DNA of 64,000 bases from Pithys albifrons albifrons (Eukaryota; Chordata; Aves; Passeriformes; Thamnophilidae): NCBI RefSeq assembly GCF_047495875.1, contig NC_092466.1:19340561-19404560 (forward strand), in the 5' to 3' direction. A program made the position numbers and the translations under genes. Positions 12,701 through 24,700 of the stretch are shown here, piece after piece. Every line of letters starts with the position of its first letter. Position 1 is the stretch's first letter. Below the pieces are notes generated by a model that did no database searches, was not told the origin of the DNA, and worked only from the letters and a program-made list of their open reading frames with translations.

Positions 12701-15700
12701 AGACCAGGCTATTACATATTAATTGTTCAGTCAAAACAATTGCATTATGGTGCTTAATTAACAACTAGTGCAAACAAGTTTCTAACAAATAAACAGACTC
12801 CATTAAAAATTGTAGGTGTTTACCATTAAAATTGCAACTCATTATTCAGTAGATTGAATACAACAGTCATAGTGTAGCCCCTATCTTAAACAAGAACAAT
12901 ATGCCAGCTTTGATAATTGTTAAAAATCTAAGTATAAAATCATACTTTGTCTTTTTTAATACAGATTTCTCTACTTTGCAGCCTTAGACAATCACATTCT
13001 AAGCAGAATCAGATAATTTTGCCACCAACCAATATTTAAAGCTTGAAAATGTGATGGAAATTACAAGTTCTTTTCCTATTAAAAATCAAAAAACCCTCAT
13101 AGATTCGAAAACCATTTCTCTTGCTGCATGGAGTCCTCATGCAAATAGGAGAGAAAATGACTGCTTGTAATGAGAGGGGGGCGGGGCGGGAAGATTAATA
13201 TGTGACTTCTGAGTTAGCAAATCTTTACCAAGCTCTCAAATGCTTTCTGTCTGATTTTCCTTTAATATATATAGATGACTTAACACTCCCACACCCCATA
13301 ATAAACTCATATTGCATGATACAGACACCACACATACCATTCACACCATACATTCGTTCCTGAAGAAACACCATGCCATTGGAGCTCTGCACTTTGAGGC
13401 TTTCTTTGGAGAACTAAAGGCTATGTGTTACATTACAGAGCACACATGCACACAAAAGTATGGGCCAAAATTCTTAAAAAATTAAAATAAACTTCAAGAT
13501 AAAATAATTTTGGTCTTGCAAAAGGCAAAAGACTTTGTAAAGAGACAAAAAGAAAACTCAAATATTCAATATCTGAACTTTCACAATTCTACAAGGAAGG
13601 GGGTTTGATCTTATTACAGCCATTCTAGCAATCACTGGGTTTTCTGAAAGTATTCCGTGAGTGTAGGAAAATAGAACAGCAGGTAATGAGCTCTTAGGTC
13701 TGCCACAAACTGCACTTAAATAGCATATGTAACAGTAGCAAAGAGTTTGTGCATGACAGAAATAGATCTGATGATCCTGATTCAAGAAATCACTGTTTAG
13801 GGATGAGTTTAGACATGCATTTCACAACTTTTAGGTACAGGTTACCTGCTAGTGAAGGGTTGCAGATTTGCCTTTAGTCCAAGCATTTAAGATACAAGCA
13901 TGCAGATAATATATATGCAGCACTTGAACCTCAAAAGAGACAATTAATAATCCTTAAAACCTCTGTACATGATGATTCCAAAAGAAGGAAACAGGAAATT
14001 AGCATCATTAGAATGACAAATTTGCACTATATTAATGTGATATATTTCATATCTTTAATCAAGCCAAAAAGCTGATTAAATAGAACAAAAAGAATGTTAT
14101 TTTATAAAGAACTAATTGTTCATTTTTTCACAAGTATGTGTTACCTAGCAGCTCAACATTAAATTGCATCCATGTGGTGCAGTATTGCTCCTCTCAGTAG
14201 CCCCATATCCCATCTCTGACCTCTAGACTGCATGCCCTAACCAGTGGGGATCTCCTGTCACTCAGGATGTGACTTAGGAAGAAGACACTTTCTCACAAAA
14301 GCAAATGATTTATGCAATCCTCATCTAGAGCTAATACTCTTTTCAGAGAACAATTGAACTACTATGACACAGCCAGAGGGCCAGACTGTCAATAAAGTTT
14401 TGAGTCTGAACTCTTTTGACATATGAAAACTATCTTGTATTCACAGCAGTTCTCATGCTCGTCCTTTTTCCACATATCTAATCAGAATTTCCCCTCCTGA
14501 TATGTGCAATTAAAGCTCAGTACTTCTGGTCCTTTCTTGCTAAATTACAGAAAATAAATCAATTAATCTTGTCCTCATCAGGCTCACAAACAGAGGATAG
14601 GATTACAGTTATCATGGCTGTTTTACAAAGCATCCAAGTGTTATAGTCAATTACTAGAGCTGGGTGAGTCTCCAGTTCACCAGCCCTGTTCTATTCAGAG
14701 AGGAACAAAGTGCCTAACATCTCCAAGTCTACTACTGCTACTAAATCTAACATGATGAATCAGAGACAAGGTGCACTGCTACCCTGTGCAAACAGTAAGC
14801 CACCCATCCTGTGACCAGATGACTTTACACATAATCAACTATGCATTAGGGAACAAGTCGTTTCGTTTTATTTCATAAGAGGAAAAATAGTTCCATTAAT
14901 CACCAAGTCATCATTAAGCTAAGGCAGATATGTTTTCCTTAGTATATTAAAGAGCAGTTTATCCTAGTCCTTCACATACACTCTCCACACTGAGGGTTGT
15001 TTGCAGGCTCTTTTGAATCACAAAATTCTTATTGCCATGTGGATTTTTCTTGTTGCTTTGCCAAAATTCATTTAGCATTTCAACAGACTGAGTTCCAGGA
15101 GTTAAGTGTTGCATGGAAGCTTTGTGCCTCAACCCACTAGGAGGCTAATGCACAGTGCCAACTGCTCCTAAGGAACATGGATGGATTCCTGGCACTGCCA
15201 GTTGGTTGGGGAATAGCAGACTTAATGAGAAAATCCTCCATATTTCAGTGCATCATAAATGCACCCACACACAGGAATGGGTTTCAAAGGATAAGCCTAA
15301 AGTATGGTGTACATGTGATGAGACTTCCACACTGTATTTATCCACTAAACTCAGGAAGTACAGAAGCAGGTCTACTTCTGTAGCAGCTATTTATATGTAT
15401 GCATGTGCACATACACAAGTCCTTCAACAGATGATACTACTGAAAAGATTAATTCCTGAGAGAACAGACAACTTGTCCCCTAATAGCAAAAACACACAAT
15501 GAGAATCAAGGCATGTTTGTTCTTTAATTCTATCTTTGAGAATAACTTTTGTGACTTCAGGAAAAATCACTCAACCATTTGAGGGCTCAGTTTCCATCCT
15601 GTTACAGCAGAGGCATTAACTTTTACATCTAGTGAGAGGTGAAGGTCAGACTTTGGGCCTTCACTTGTTCTTACCATTTTCCAATTTCTATTTAAAATGC

Positions 15701-18700
15701 TGAAATGCTACACGTGTATGCAACTTGGGACTTTATTATATACTATCTCAACGTATTTGTCCAAAAGCCTCATGCACTGGTGTTTTCTTGAATCATGTTT
15801 TCTTGAATCATGGCTTTTATTTAAGAAAAATGTGCCCTTTAACTGATGAAAGAATTCTGTAAACATTAGTGTATGCTTAGAGATCAGAGGACAGAATACA
15901 AAGAAACACCTTTCTCCTGACCCCCAAAACAATCAGTTTTCCTAAACTGACTTATATTTAAAGGTAACAAGATTACTTCTGAAGTTTTTTAGTGCCTCCA
16001 GTATAAGCTGCTCTGCAGCAGAAAGCATGAATAGAACACAGGCACAATCAAACCGTAATGGGGCTAGCAAAGATGAGAACAACAAGAAATGAATAGTTAC
16101 AGACTTCAGCAGAGTTAGCAAGCTATACCTTCACTTAGAAGAAACATTTAAGTCAATCTTGTATAGGTTTCTAGGACCTCCTCTGATTTTCTGCTTTTTA
16201 CTTTTCAGTTTCAATTTCTGCTTCAGGCTTTTGAATCAAACAATCCATATAAAGTAACTTAATTCAAACAATTTCTTTCTGAAATTATTATAAATAAAAT
16301 ACTGCATCACAAAGAAGACAGGAGAAAACACATTTGAAACAAGAAATATAAAAAATATTTGTCTATGTGTTCTGAAAAAAAAAAGTCTGTTTCAGTGGCT
16401 AACACTTGGTTCTAGGGTTTATCTGCAACCAAATACAACTCCTCTTTCATCCACATTAACACTGTTTGACTCATTTGGCATCATCTCTGTTAGGTGAAAA
16501 TAAAACTCTGCAACCAGCAGCTCTTGAAAGATGAGACTTTGATGCCAAGGGCTGTAAGCATGAAATTCCACTTGCTGAAATCCTATATCCAAACTTAAAC
16601 CTGGACCAGACACAATCTCTAGTTTGAAAGGCAAAAGCATATTTAAAAAATATGCAGGAGAAGTAACAGACAACATCTCTGCATATGATGTGTAATTCAA
16701 TGAAGGGACTTCATTACCACAGAACACCACTGAGTTTAAAAACACAGAGAAACTCTCTCTGAAGAGTTACCCACAAAAAAAGTCTGTAAGGGGTAATATC
16801 TTTTGTATTGCAGGTTTTAAGATGAAACTGATATAAGTCAAGAAAGACAATGTTGCTACGATAGATTATGTACTGTGCACTGTGCTGTTATACACCATCT
16901 CCTGTAGCAACCTGTTAGGGCTTTTTATGGGACAGACTGGGTGGCAAGGGGCTTGTGAATCTGATTGAGCCTAAAAGTTCATATGCACCTTCATACAACA
17001 TTTCTATTCCAATTCTGTGTTAAACAGTTATCTTCAATGAACGTGGAAATTATTCCAACACCTTTCAGAAAGTTTGGTTATTTGTATCACATATTATGAA
17101 ATAGTTCTGTATTTCATGTTTTCATGCATTTCTCATCTTAATAGACCTATTGAATTATTTTTTTACGATCTTGTAAATAATCTGAAAACTATAAATGAGC
17201 AGTGTCTGAGATATCCACATAAGAAGACATAAAATTTTCTTTGTTCAAAGTTAAAGAAACTTTTTTCCAGCTTGCTGCAGCATGTTGTAATTTAGCTTTG
17301 AGGCAGTTATTAAACAAGACAATAATATTATAATGGAAATTGTTTAATATACATCATTAATAGTAAAGTGTCTGCTTTCATTGAAGTAAAAAAATGTGTG
17401 CTATGAGCAGTTTTGAAATGAATATTTGATTTCAAAGTTCCCTTGTGCATTTAATGACATGCTAATTTACATTTTAATTACTTCCTATGAAATCAAAGCA
17501 TTTGTTGACAGAAGAACATAATGTCAACTTCACGGTGCACTGTTGGTGGATAGTTAATGAACTTAATTAGATAATTAGTGATGTTAATTATCTTTCTATT
17601 ATGAAGATAAACATGTTACATAAATGATGCATTTTTCAAAGAAATATCATTAAATGTTTGCTTGTTTTAATGCAGTTAACTTGAAAAACTGATAGAAGAC
17701 TGATAAAAGAGTGATTGGTAAAAATTGTGAGCATATTTCAAGTATTTCTACCTTCTTCATTTTACTTACCATACACAGTTAAGTGGATCTTGACCCTCTT
17801 TCATCCAAAATTAGCAGCCAATTTCTTGTTTAGCAAACTAAGGCTTTTGTTCAACTCTGCTTTTCTTTTCACTGCTTTGCATACTTTTCCCCCTTAAACA
17901 ACCATTCTCTGATGCAATTGTTTGAAAACCCAGGCTCATCTGCATCAGCCTTGATTTTACAGTCAGTTATTGAAAGATGCTATAACAATTGAGGAAGGAA
18001 GTAGCTACGATTTAATGGCACTGGTCCACTACTTAGCTCTGGGTTCAGCTGCTGGTGCAGTGTTGCCATTGTGTGTTATAATGGCAAAGGCTCTGTAAAA
18101 TCACTGTCAACTTGAGATAAAGCTTCTTTCTTACAGAAGTCAAAGCGTTCTGACACAGCATTTTGAGCTAACACTGATTTTATATCCTAGGGACAAGTCT
18201 TCTGTGCCCTGACAAGAGCCTTGTTATAAATCATCACCCTTCCACTTCAACATCAAACACTTTTGCCTGAAAAGCATTCTTTAAAACTATGCAACAAATT
18301 ACAGATTTTTGTAAAGACATCTCACCCCAGAATTTTAAACAGGTCATTTCTCCCTCTTCTCCAAAACCTGTAAACATGACTGCAAAAGCATCAAGCAAAC
18401 CACATCCAGGAGCAAATGGAACTCTGATGTTCTTCCCTGAGATGGAATCAAGTGGAGTGAGAGCCCTGCCTTAGATAAGGCTAATTCTTTACCTGTGATG
18501 CAGCTATTATTTGTTCTAGGTAAGTGTGGGGATTGAGACTGCAAGTGGTTTTGATCTGGATGAAATATGGTCTCCCAGAACAGCTGTAGCAGCAAGAGAT
18601 GATAAAGACTGTGAGAAAACTAGTGAAATAGCTAGAACAACAGATAAGAAAGAAGCTCAGAAATGAGCAAGCTGTGAGAATGGGAATGTGTGCTGACAAT

Positions 18701-21700
18701 TTCTCATGAAACTAAATTTACATCTGGAGAGAATGTAATATCCAATTAAAAGTTGTAGCAGAGTATACAGACACTGTCATGGACCAATGAAAAGTGACCA
18801 TGAGAGGGATTTAGAATATATAGAGAGTAACTTGTAGATTGAAGTATCCTTCTTCTTCTTCTTCTTCTCCTTCTTCTTCTTCTTCTTTCTTTTTGAGTGT
18901 GTTAATTTTAGATTAATAAAATTAGTTTTATGGGTGACACCTGTGGCCCTGTGCCCTTTGTCTGCTACAACAATGACAGGTAAGTAAGCCTAGCACTGTA
19001 CAACACACATCAGAAATCTGTAAGTGTCGATGTAGAGGTTTACATATCCAGTACAGAAGGAATTTAGGCCCATAGTTCAAACTCCCACTGAAACCAATGG
19101 AAATGTTATGTTCAAAGAATTTTCAAAACATAATGCAGTACTGCAGGTCAATCACTATACACTAGATATACTAGCCACATTTATCTTAAGGATGAGTGTT
19201 ACGTGTGAAACGATTTTTAAAGATGTTTTACTGGCTGTGCAATTTAAAAATATTGTTATTCTTGATGTAACACACAAATACTTTTCTGTAACAATAACAC
19301 TTTCAATTGCTGGGCTAAGAGAAGCATGGGGAATACACACATAGCAAAACTAAAAAAACCCCAAAACAAACCAAAAACAAGCTGTCCATCAAACTACTAA
19401 AATAATCCTTAAGAGTTCAAAGCCTGCATTCTCCCCTCACTGAAATGGGAGGAATTCTCTCACAGACAGACAAAACCAACACAAAGGAGGCCAGTTTTAT
19501 CTATAGCTGTCAACACAAGTGTATGCTTGCTGACAAAAATCCAACTGTAAAGTTTTTGGTTTTGCAATTACAATTTAAGAAATTTTCTTTCTGAAGACTG
19601 GGATTAACAAAACTGTTCTATTTCATTCTTTCAAGTTTTATGGGACTCTGGCATAGAGGAATGTAGTAAATGAACCAATAGAAGATGACTGGCACAATCA
19701 GGCCTCCTGTAAAACTGAGTAGGCTCTGCATTTCTTGTAAAGAATAACAGCTATATCTACAGCTTTGAGGCAGTGTGTTTTACAGGAGTTAGAAGTATGC
19801 TGCTTGCAACCTTGCTCAGGCACTCTTTCTAAAGAACTTCAGGACACTGCATGGTAGAAGCTGTTGACTAATTGAAACGCAGTTGTTAACGGTGGTCCTT
19901 TGCTGCTCTTGCAGCTTGTTGAAGATATCAAAACCAATCAGTCATTGCTAAGCTAAAAATTAAATTGCTAAGCTAAAAATTAAATTCCTAGATTTTGATG
20001 GCAAAACTAGGGGGAAAGGGAACTGGCGAAGAAGGGAGGAGACAGAACCAGAGATCAAAAGGCTGACTTTGAAACAGAAAGTCAGAGATTTGGAAACCTT
20101 TGGCATTGTATTCAGTCTTACAGACCCTCCTACTGGGAAATTTACCCAAGTTTACCTGTAAGAATCAAAAAATATGACTTTGCATAGTGCTTCTCTTGTT
20201 CCTGCATGGCTACACAGATTTCCAAGAAAGTACAAAGTAGCAATTACCAGAGTAGATCATTGCCATGCTATTACCAGAAATGTGATTACACTCTCCTTTC
20301 TAGATGATCATGCCTCCCAGAGCATGTGAGCAAAGCGTGAATTCAGAAATAGGCAGAAAACACAGCTGCATTTGATTGCTAATTCTGACGTTTGCCACCA
20401 AATAGCAGGAAATTGGCTTTGCTCATGACTGAGAACATGACTGAAAGTACAGCAGAAACATGGGACCTGATTCTTTGCTGGAGTGAATAGTTTGAATTTT
20501 GCTGTTTTTTCCAGATTGAGGACTGGTCTCAAAACACTCTTGCTATCTTGTAAATAACAACAGGAAAGAAATTGATAGTTTTAGGAGCAGTGCTTTGTTG
20601 CTTGGGGTTTGTTTGCTTGTTTGCTTTAATCTGCAGCAAATGCTACTACGGCTTCAACTTCTTAGTTTATTTTTCATTTGATAAAGGAATCATATTAATA
20701 GTCCAGTAACCAAACCATTTTTTCTTTCTGGAATCTTGGCTGTATTTCTGCACTTTCCTGAGTAAGTTTTGCTCAGTTAGGAATCGCCATGCTTAGCTCT
20801 CTGTAAATGCAAATATTTTTATTTTACTATGGGATTTAAAGCCTTTGTTTCTCACTACATAGTTCATACTGTTGTTTTTCTCAAGTTTCAACTAGGTTCC
20901 TATTGTTGTAGGACATAAGTTCCTAACTAGCAGTAGTGAAGACAGAGGCCAGTATCTACAGATCACTTTCCCAAGTGACTACAGAAGCCACCTGAGACAC
21001 AGAAAATTATACAAAATTGCATTACAGCACTTTTTAAAGTGACTAACAAAGTGGTCAAAAATATGAATTAGAAGCACAAATACCATTTACTTTTAATTTA
21101 ACTTCTAATGTAACTTTTTTTATTGTAAGTGTATGAAGGAAGAGGGCTGTTCAGAAGCAAATAAATGTTCTTCCTCGTAGATTTCCCCTCTCTAAAAAGC
21201 ACATCAAACTCTGAAAAACAGGCTAGAGGGAGAAAGTGGGAGGGGGAGAATGGAGAACATTTGGAGCTGTAGGTTCATATCTCAAGGAGAAGAATAATTT
21301 ATCAGAGCTATGGAGCTGTCAGTCCTTGACATGATAAGGAATAACACCAAGTGAGTAATGTTTCCTCCAAACCCAGCTTCTTTAATTACAAGCCGCTTCC
21401 TTGCAGAAGAGAAACAGAAGATGTAGAAACACCAATTTCATGCACTTGTGCCTGAATAATGTCTCCGTGCTGCCTTTTCCAGATGGCAACCTTTTCACTG
21501 GAGGAACTAATGATGTGGGCATATTTAGGGAAAAACCAATAACGGAGTCTTTAACCTTCAACAGCAAAAAGCATGTTGTACAAAATGTTCCTTGGGATAC
21601 ATTTACAAATATCAATTACATTGCTCACTGAGGTGTAATCAGCTATAATAATCAAAATTAATTTTAAAAAATAATTAAACAGACCCCAGGGCAAATAGTC

Positions 21701-24700
21701 GACGCTTCTGTAGTATGACATCACAGTATACATATGTACCTGGGAAGAACTTGCTCTCTCTGTAAGCAGCAAAGTGATTTTAAGGAATGAGAAGGATGCT
21801 GTGGCGTGCTGAGAAAATGCTTGTAGCTCAGTAAGGAACTATTAGCCACATTAGGTGGGTATCATAGTATTCCTGGTCAGCACACCTGGAAGTGAACCAG
21901 GCATCACTGGGTATAAGGCTGTAATCTGCCGTAGCTTTAGCTAGAGGGTTAAGGTTCCCTAAAATGATGCTCTAACAGGCACACTGTCTCCTCAGCAGGA
22001 GAAAAAAAAGACATTAATATGTTGAGCACTGCAATACAAGCTTGGTTTAAAGCTCTAAATATTCTGTCAATGCACTGCTGCCCTACCCTGTAGCTAGTTA
22101 TGCTAGTCCCAACACATTTACATGTAACATCAATCTGGTGCTTTTTATTTCTCTTTTTGTCAAATACCCAGGAAAAAAACCCATGGAAACGGCCTTTTCC
22201 CTCAGGAAAGAAGGAGCTCACACATGGAAAAGATATTTCAGCTGCAATGTTGACAGTAATATGCATATATTCCAAACCCATCCGTGGATTATGTAACACT
22301 TGTTTCCTTATTCCTAGGGGCTAAAGTAAAATTTGGACCTTTAATATTTCATATAGATTAGAAAATGAAAGGACAGCTATGATAATACCTGATCCTTTCT
22401 ACTAATTCAGTATGCAGGGCAAGGCTTATGTAAGTGATATAAGTCAGAAGCACCAGCAAAGCTGGCATCTCCTCACCTTGCTCTGCCCCAAGCAGAGCTC
22501 TGTAAGCACAAACATATGTGGGCTGATTAGGATTTTCCTTTCAAGTACAATAATTGAGCCTTATGTAAAAAGTATGCATTATTCCATTATATGTTAAGGC
22601 TGCCAAGAGAAGTTCTTCAGGTCACTATTTCTTTGTGATTATTTCTAGCAGCCTAGAAAAGGATCCTCAACTGCAATAGGTGTCTACTTAACAATGGAAC
22701 ATGTCAATCAACAGGCAAACTCAGAAGCCTCCCAAATCCAGAAAAATTCTCCAGGGACATACAAAAGGCAGACCGGTGACCAAGCCAGAAAAGACAAAGA
22801 GCAAAATTTACCTCTGATTTGCATATTATTTCCTTTGTGTTTCGACCAGGAATGGACCTGATAGCTGAAGAGATGCTTTCACTCCAGGAATTGTGCTTGC
22901 TTTTTGACAGGCCTGGTCCTGGTTTATTTTGGAGAAGCTTCTTTTCAGATGCTGTAGGCGAGAACAGACAAAAAAAGCTTTTAAGACTTGAAGCTGAGCC
23001 TGTCAGAAGATAGAGGGATTGTATCCCCATTACACTAGGCAGAACAACATGGCAGTGCCTCACTCCAGATGGATTGTTCTTCTATTTATATGAGAATTGA
23101 ATTAACACATAGTTCTCAAGTTTTTATTTAAAAGCCTCACAGAGGTCTGCCATAGATCAGTTTCATTACACAAATGTGAACTTTGGTATCACTGCAGCAC
23201 CACACATATTTCAATGTCCTTCTTCACCCAGATATCCTCCCTTTTAAATTTTCCTATGGGATGCAATCATCTAAGGAGATTTCTCTTTCTTCCAGCACGG
23301 CATGAGCCCTACATCACCAGGTGATTACAGAAGGGCTGGGATATGACACAGAAAGCAATCCCAGTCCTGAATGAGAGAAAGTGACAATCTGCTTTATCTA
23401 GCAAGTGATAAAGGGTGTAACCAAGGAACTGTCAGCTTTCCATCAGGCAATCCATTTACTGCAATTTCTTTGCTTATTACAATGAAAGTTCCATAAAAGA
23501 ACAGAGACCTATCAACTGCTGCCATGCTTTTGTCATGATTTCTTCCCATAAAGGAGTGATCTCTGTTATCTTCATGTCCCATTCTTTGTCATTTCCTTTT
23601 ACAGAAAGATCCATCTTGTAAGTGTCCTCCAGAGCTTGCCGCCGCTGAGAAATGAGCTGCTTCCAGATGATTTCTATTGTTCTCAGAATCTCTTGGTGGA
23701 CTAGGAAATGAAAGAAACTACAAATGGAGTATCATTTTTTCTGTGTCACAAGTCAAGCAACAAATAAAGCAAAACCATCTAATTTGGAGCAGCACTGGTG
23801 CAGAGTGACTGCTGGAGTCAGTGAAGTTGCTCCTTTTTGTCTACTGCCTCCACAGGTTCTAAACCAGATTATTTAGACAGAGAGAAAACAGAGGGTCATT
23901 TCTTTTACAAAATTTCAACTCCCTGAAAGAAACAAGTAGGAGCAACAGATGATTCTACCTGGTTTCTGCCTTTGAAAACTATCTCATCAGAATTTTGATG
24001 ATCTTATTACCATATATAGAATGCAAAAGCACATAAAAGACATTAGTTGATGTTGCCAAACATGATTAGAGTTGACAGTGCTAAGGTAACCAAGTTGTGA
24101 AACAACATGGCACAGCAGGATAATACTGCAAAAGGAAGTGCTGAGATGCTCAGCTGTATTTCCTTGCAAATCAGACTCACTTGGTTGCAACATAACAACG
24201 TCAATATATAAGAGAATAAAAAAGGGCACTGCTCTGCCATAGGGTTCAGCTGACAAGCCTCACACTGAATCCAATCCCAAATTTTTCCCAGGTGTCTCTT
24301 ATAAGAGCAAAATGCTTCCTGCTGTGTACAACAGAAAGACACAAGCTCTGTACGGGTCCTGAAAAAAAGAAATAAAGCTACAAATAGTATGTATCTGACC
24401 ACTGACTGGCCGTAAGAAGCGGGAGAACTCTCCTAACTGATGTCTGTTACTTCTGAGGATGTTGGGTGTCACTTTTGAATAAAAAGGAATGATGCAAACA
24501 CAAGTGATTGTTTAGCACAACTTTCTCTGTGCTGTGCCTGCAGTGCCTATACCCTGAAGAGGAAATAAGTAGCACTTGCACAAGCTGTTCTGATAACTGC
24601 TCAGGCCAGGCACTTCCCTGCTCTGTAAGCCACAGGGAACCTGCACTATAAATTACCATCATCTGGAGTAGGCAGGTTGCCATTTTCCTCTTCACTGGGT

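Larger units (their letters stand above)
10186..22811 (-). other. Largest WDFY4 intron in the window (12.6 kb)
   Basis: It joins two phase-0 borders. It contains the solo-LTR-like element at 18752-18971, short tandem duplications at 15781 and 19944, and a very AT-rich block at about 17280-17700. No exon that would fit between the flanking ones was needed or found. The longest open frame (16419-16745 minus, 108 codons) resembles nothing I know. Confidence 0.75.

Noticed and set aside
16419..16745. 108-codon minus-strand open frame in the large intron
   Set aside because: It resembles no protein I know, has no matching splice phase with the flanking WDFY4 exons and is within what chance allows in 12.6 kb.
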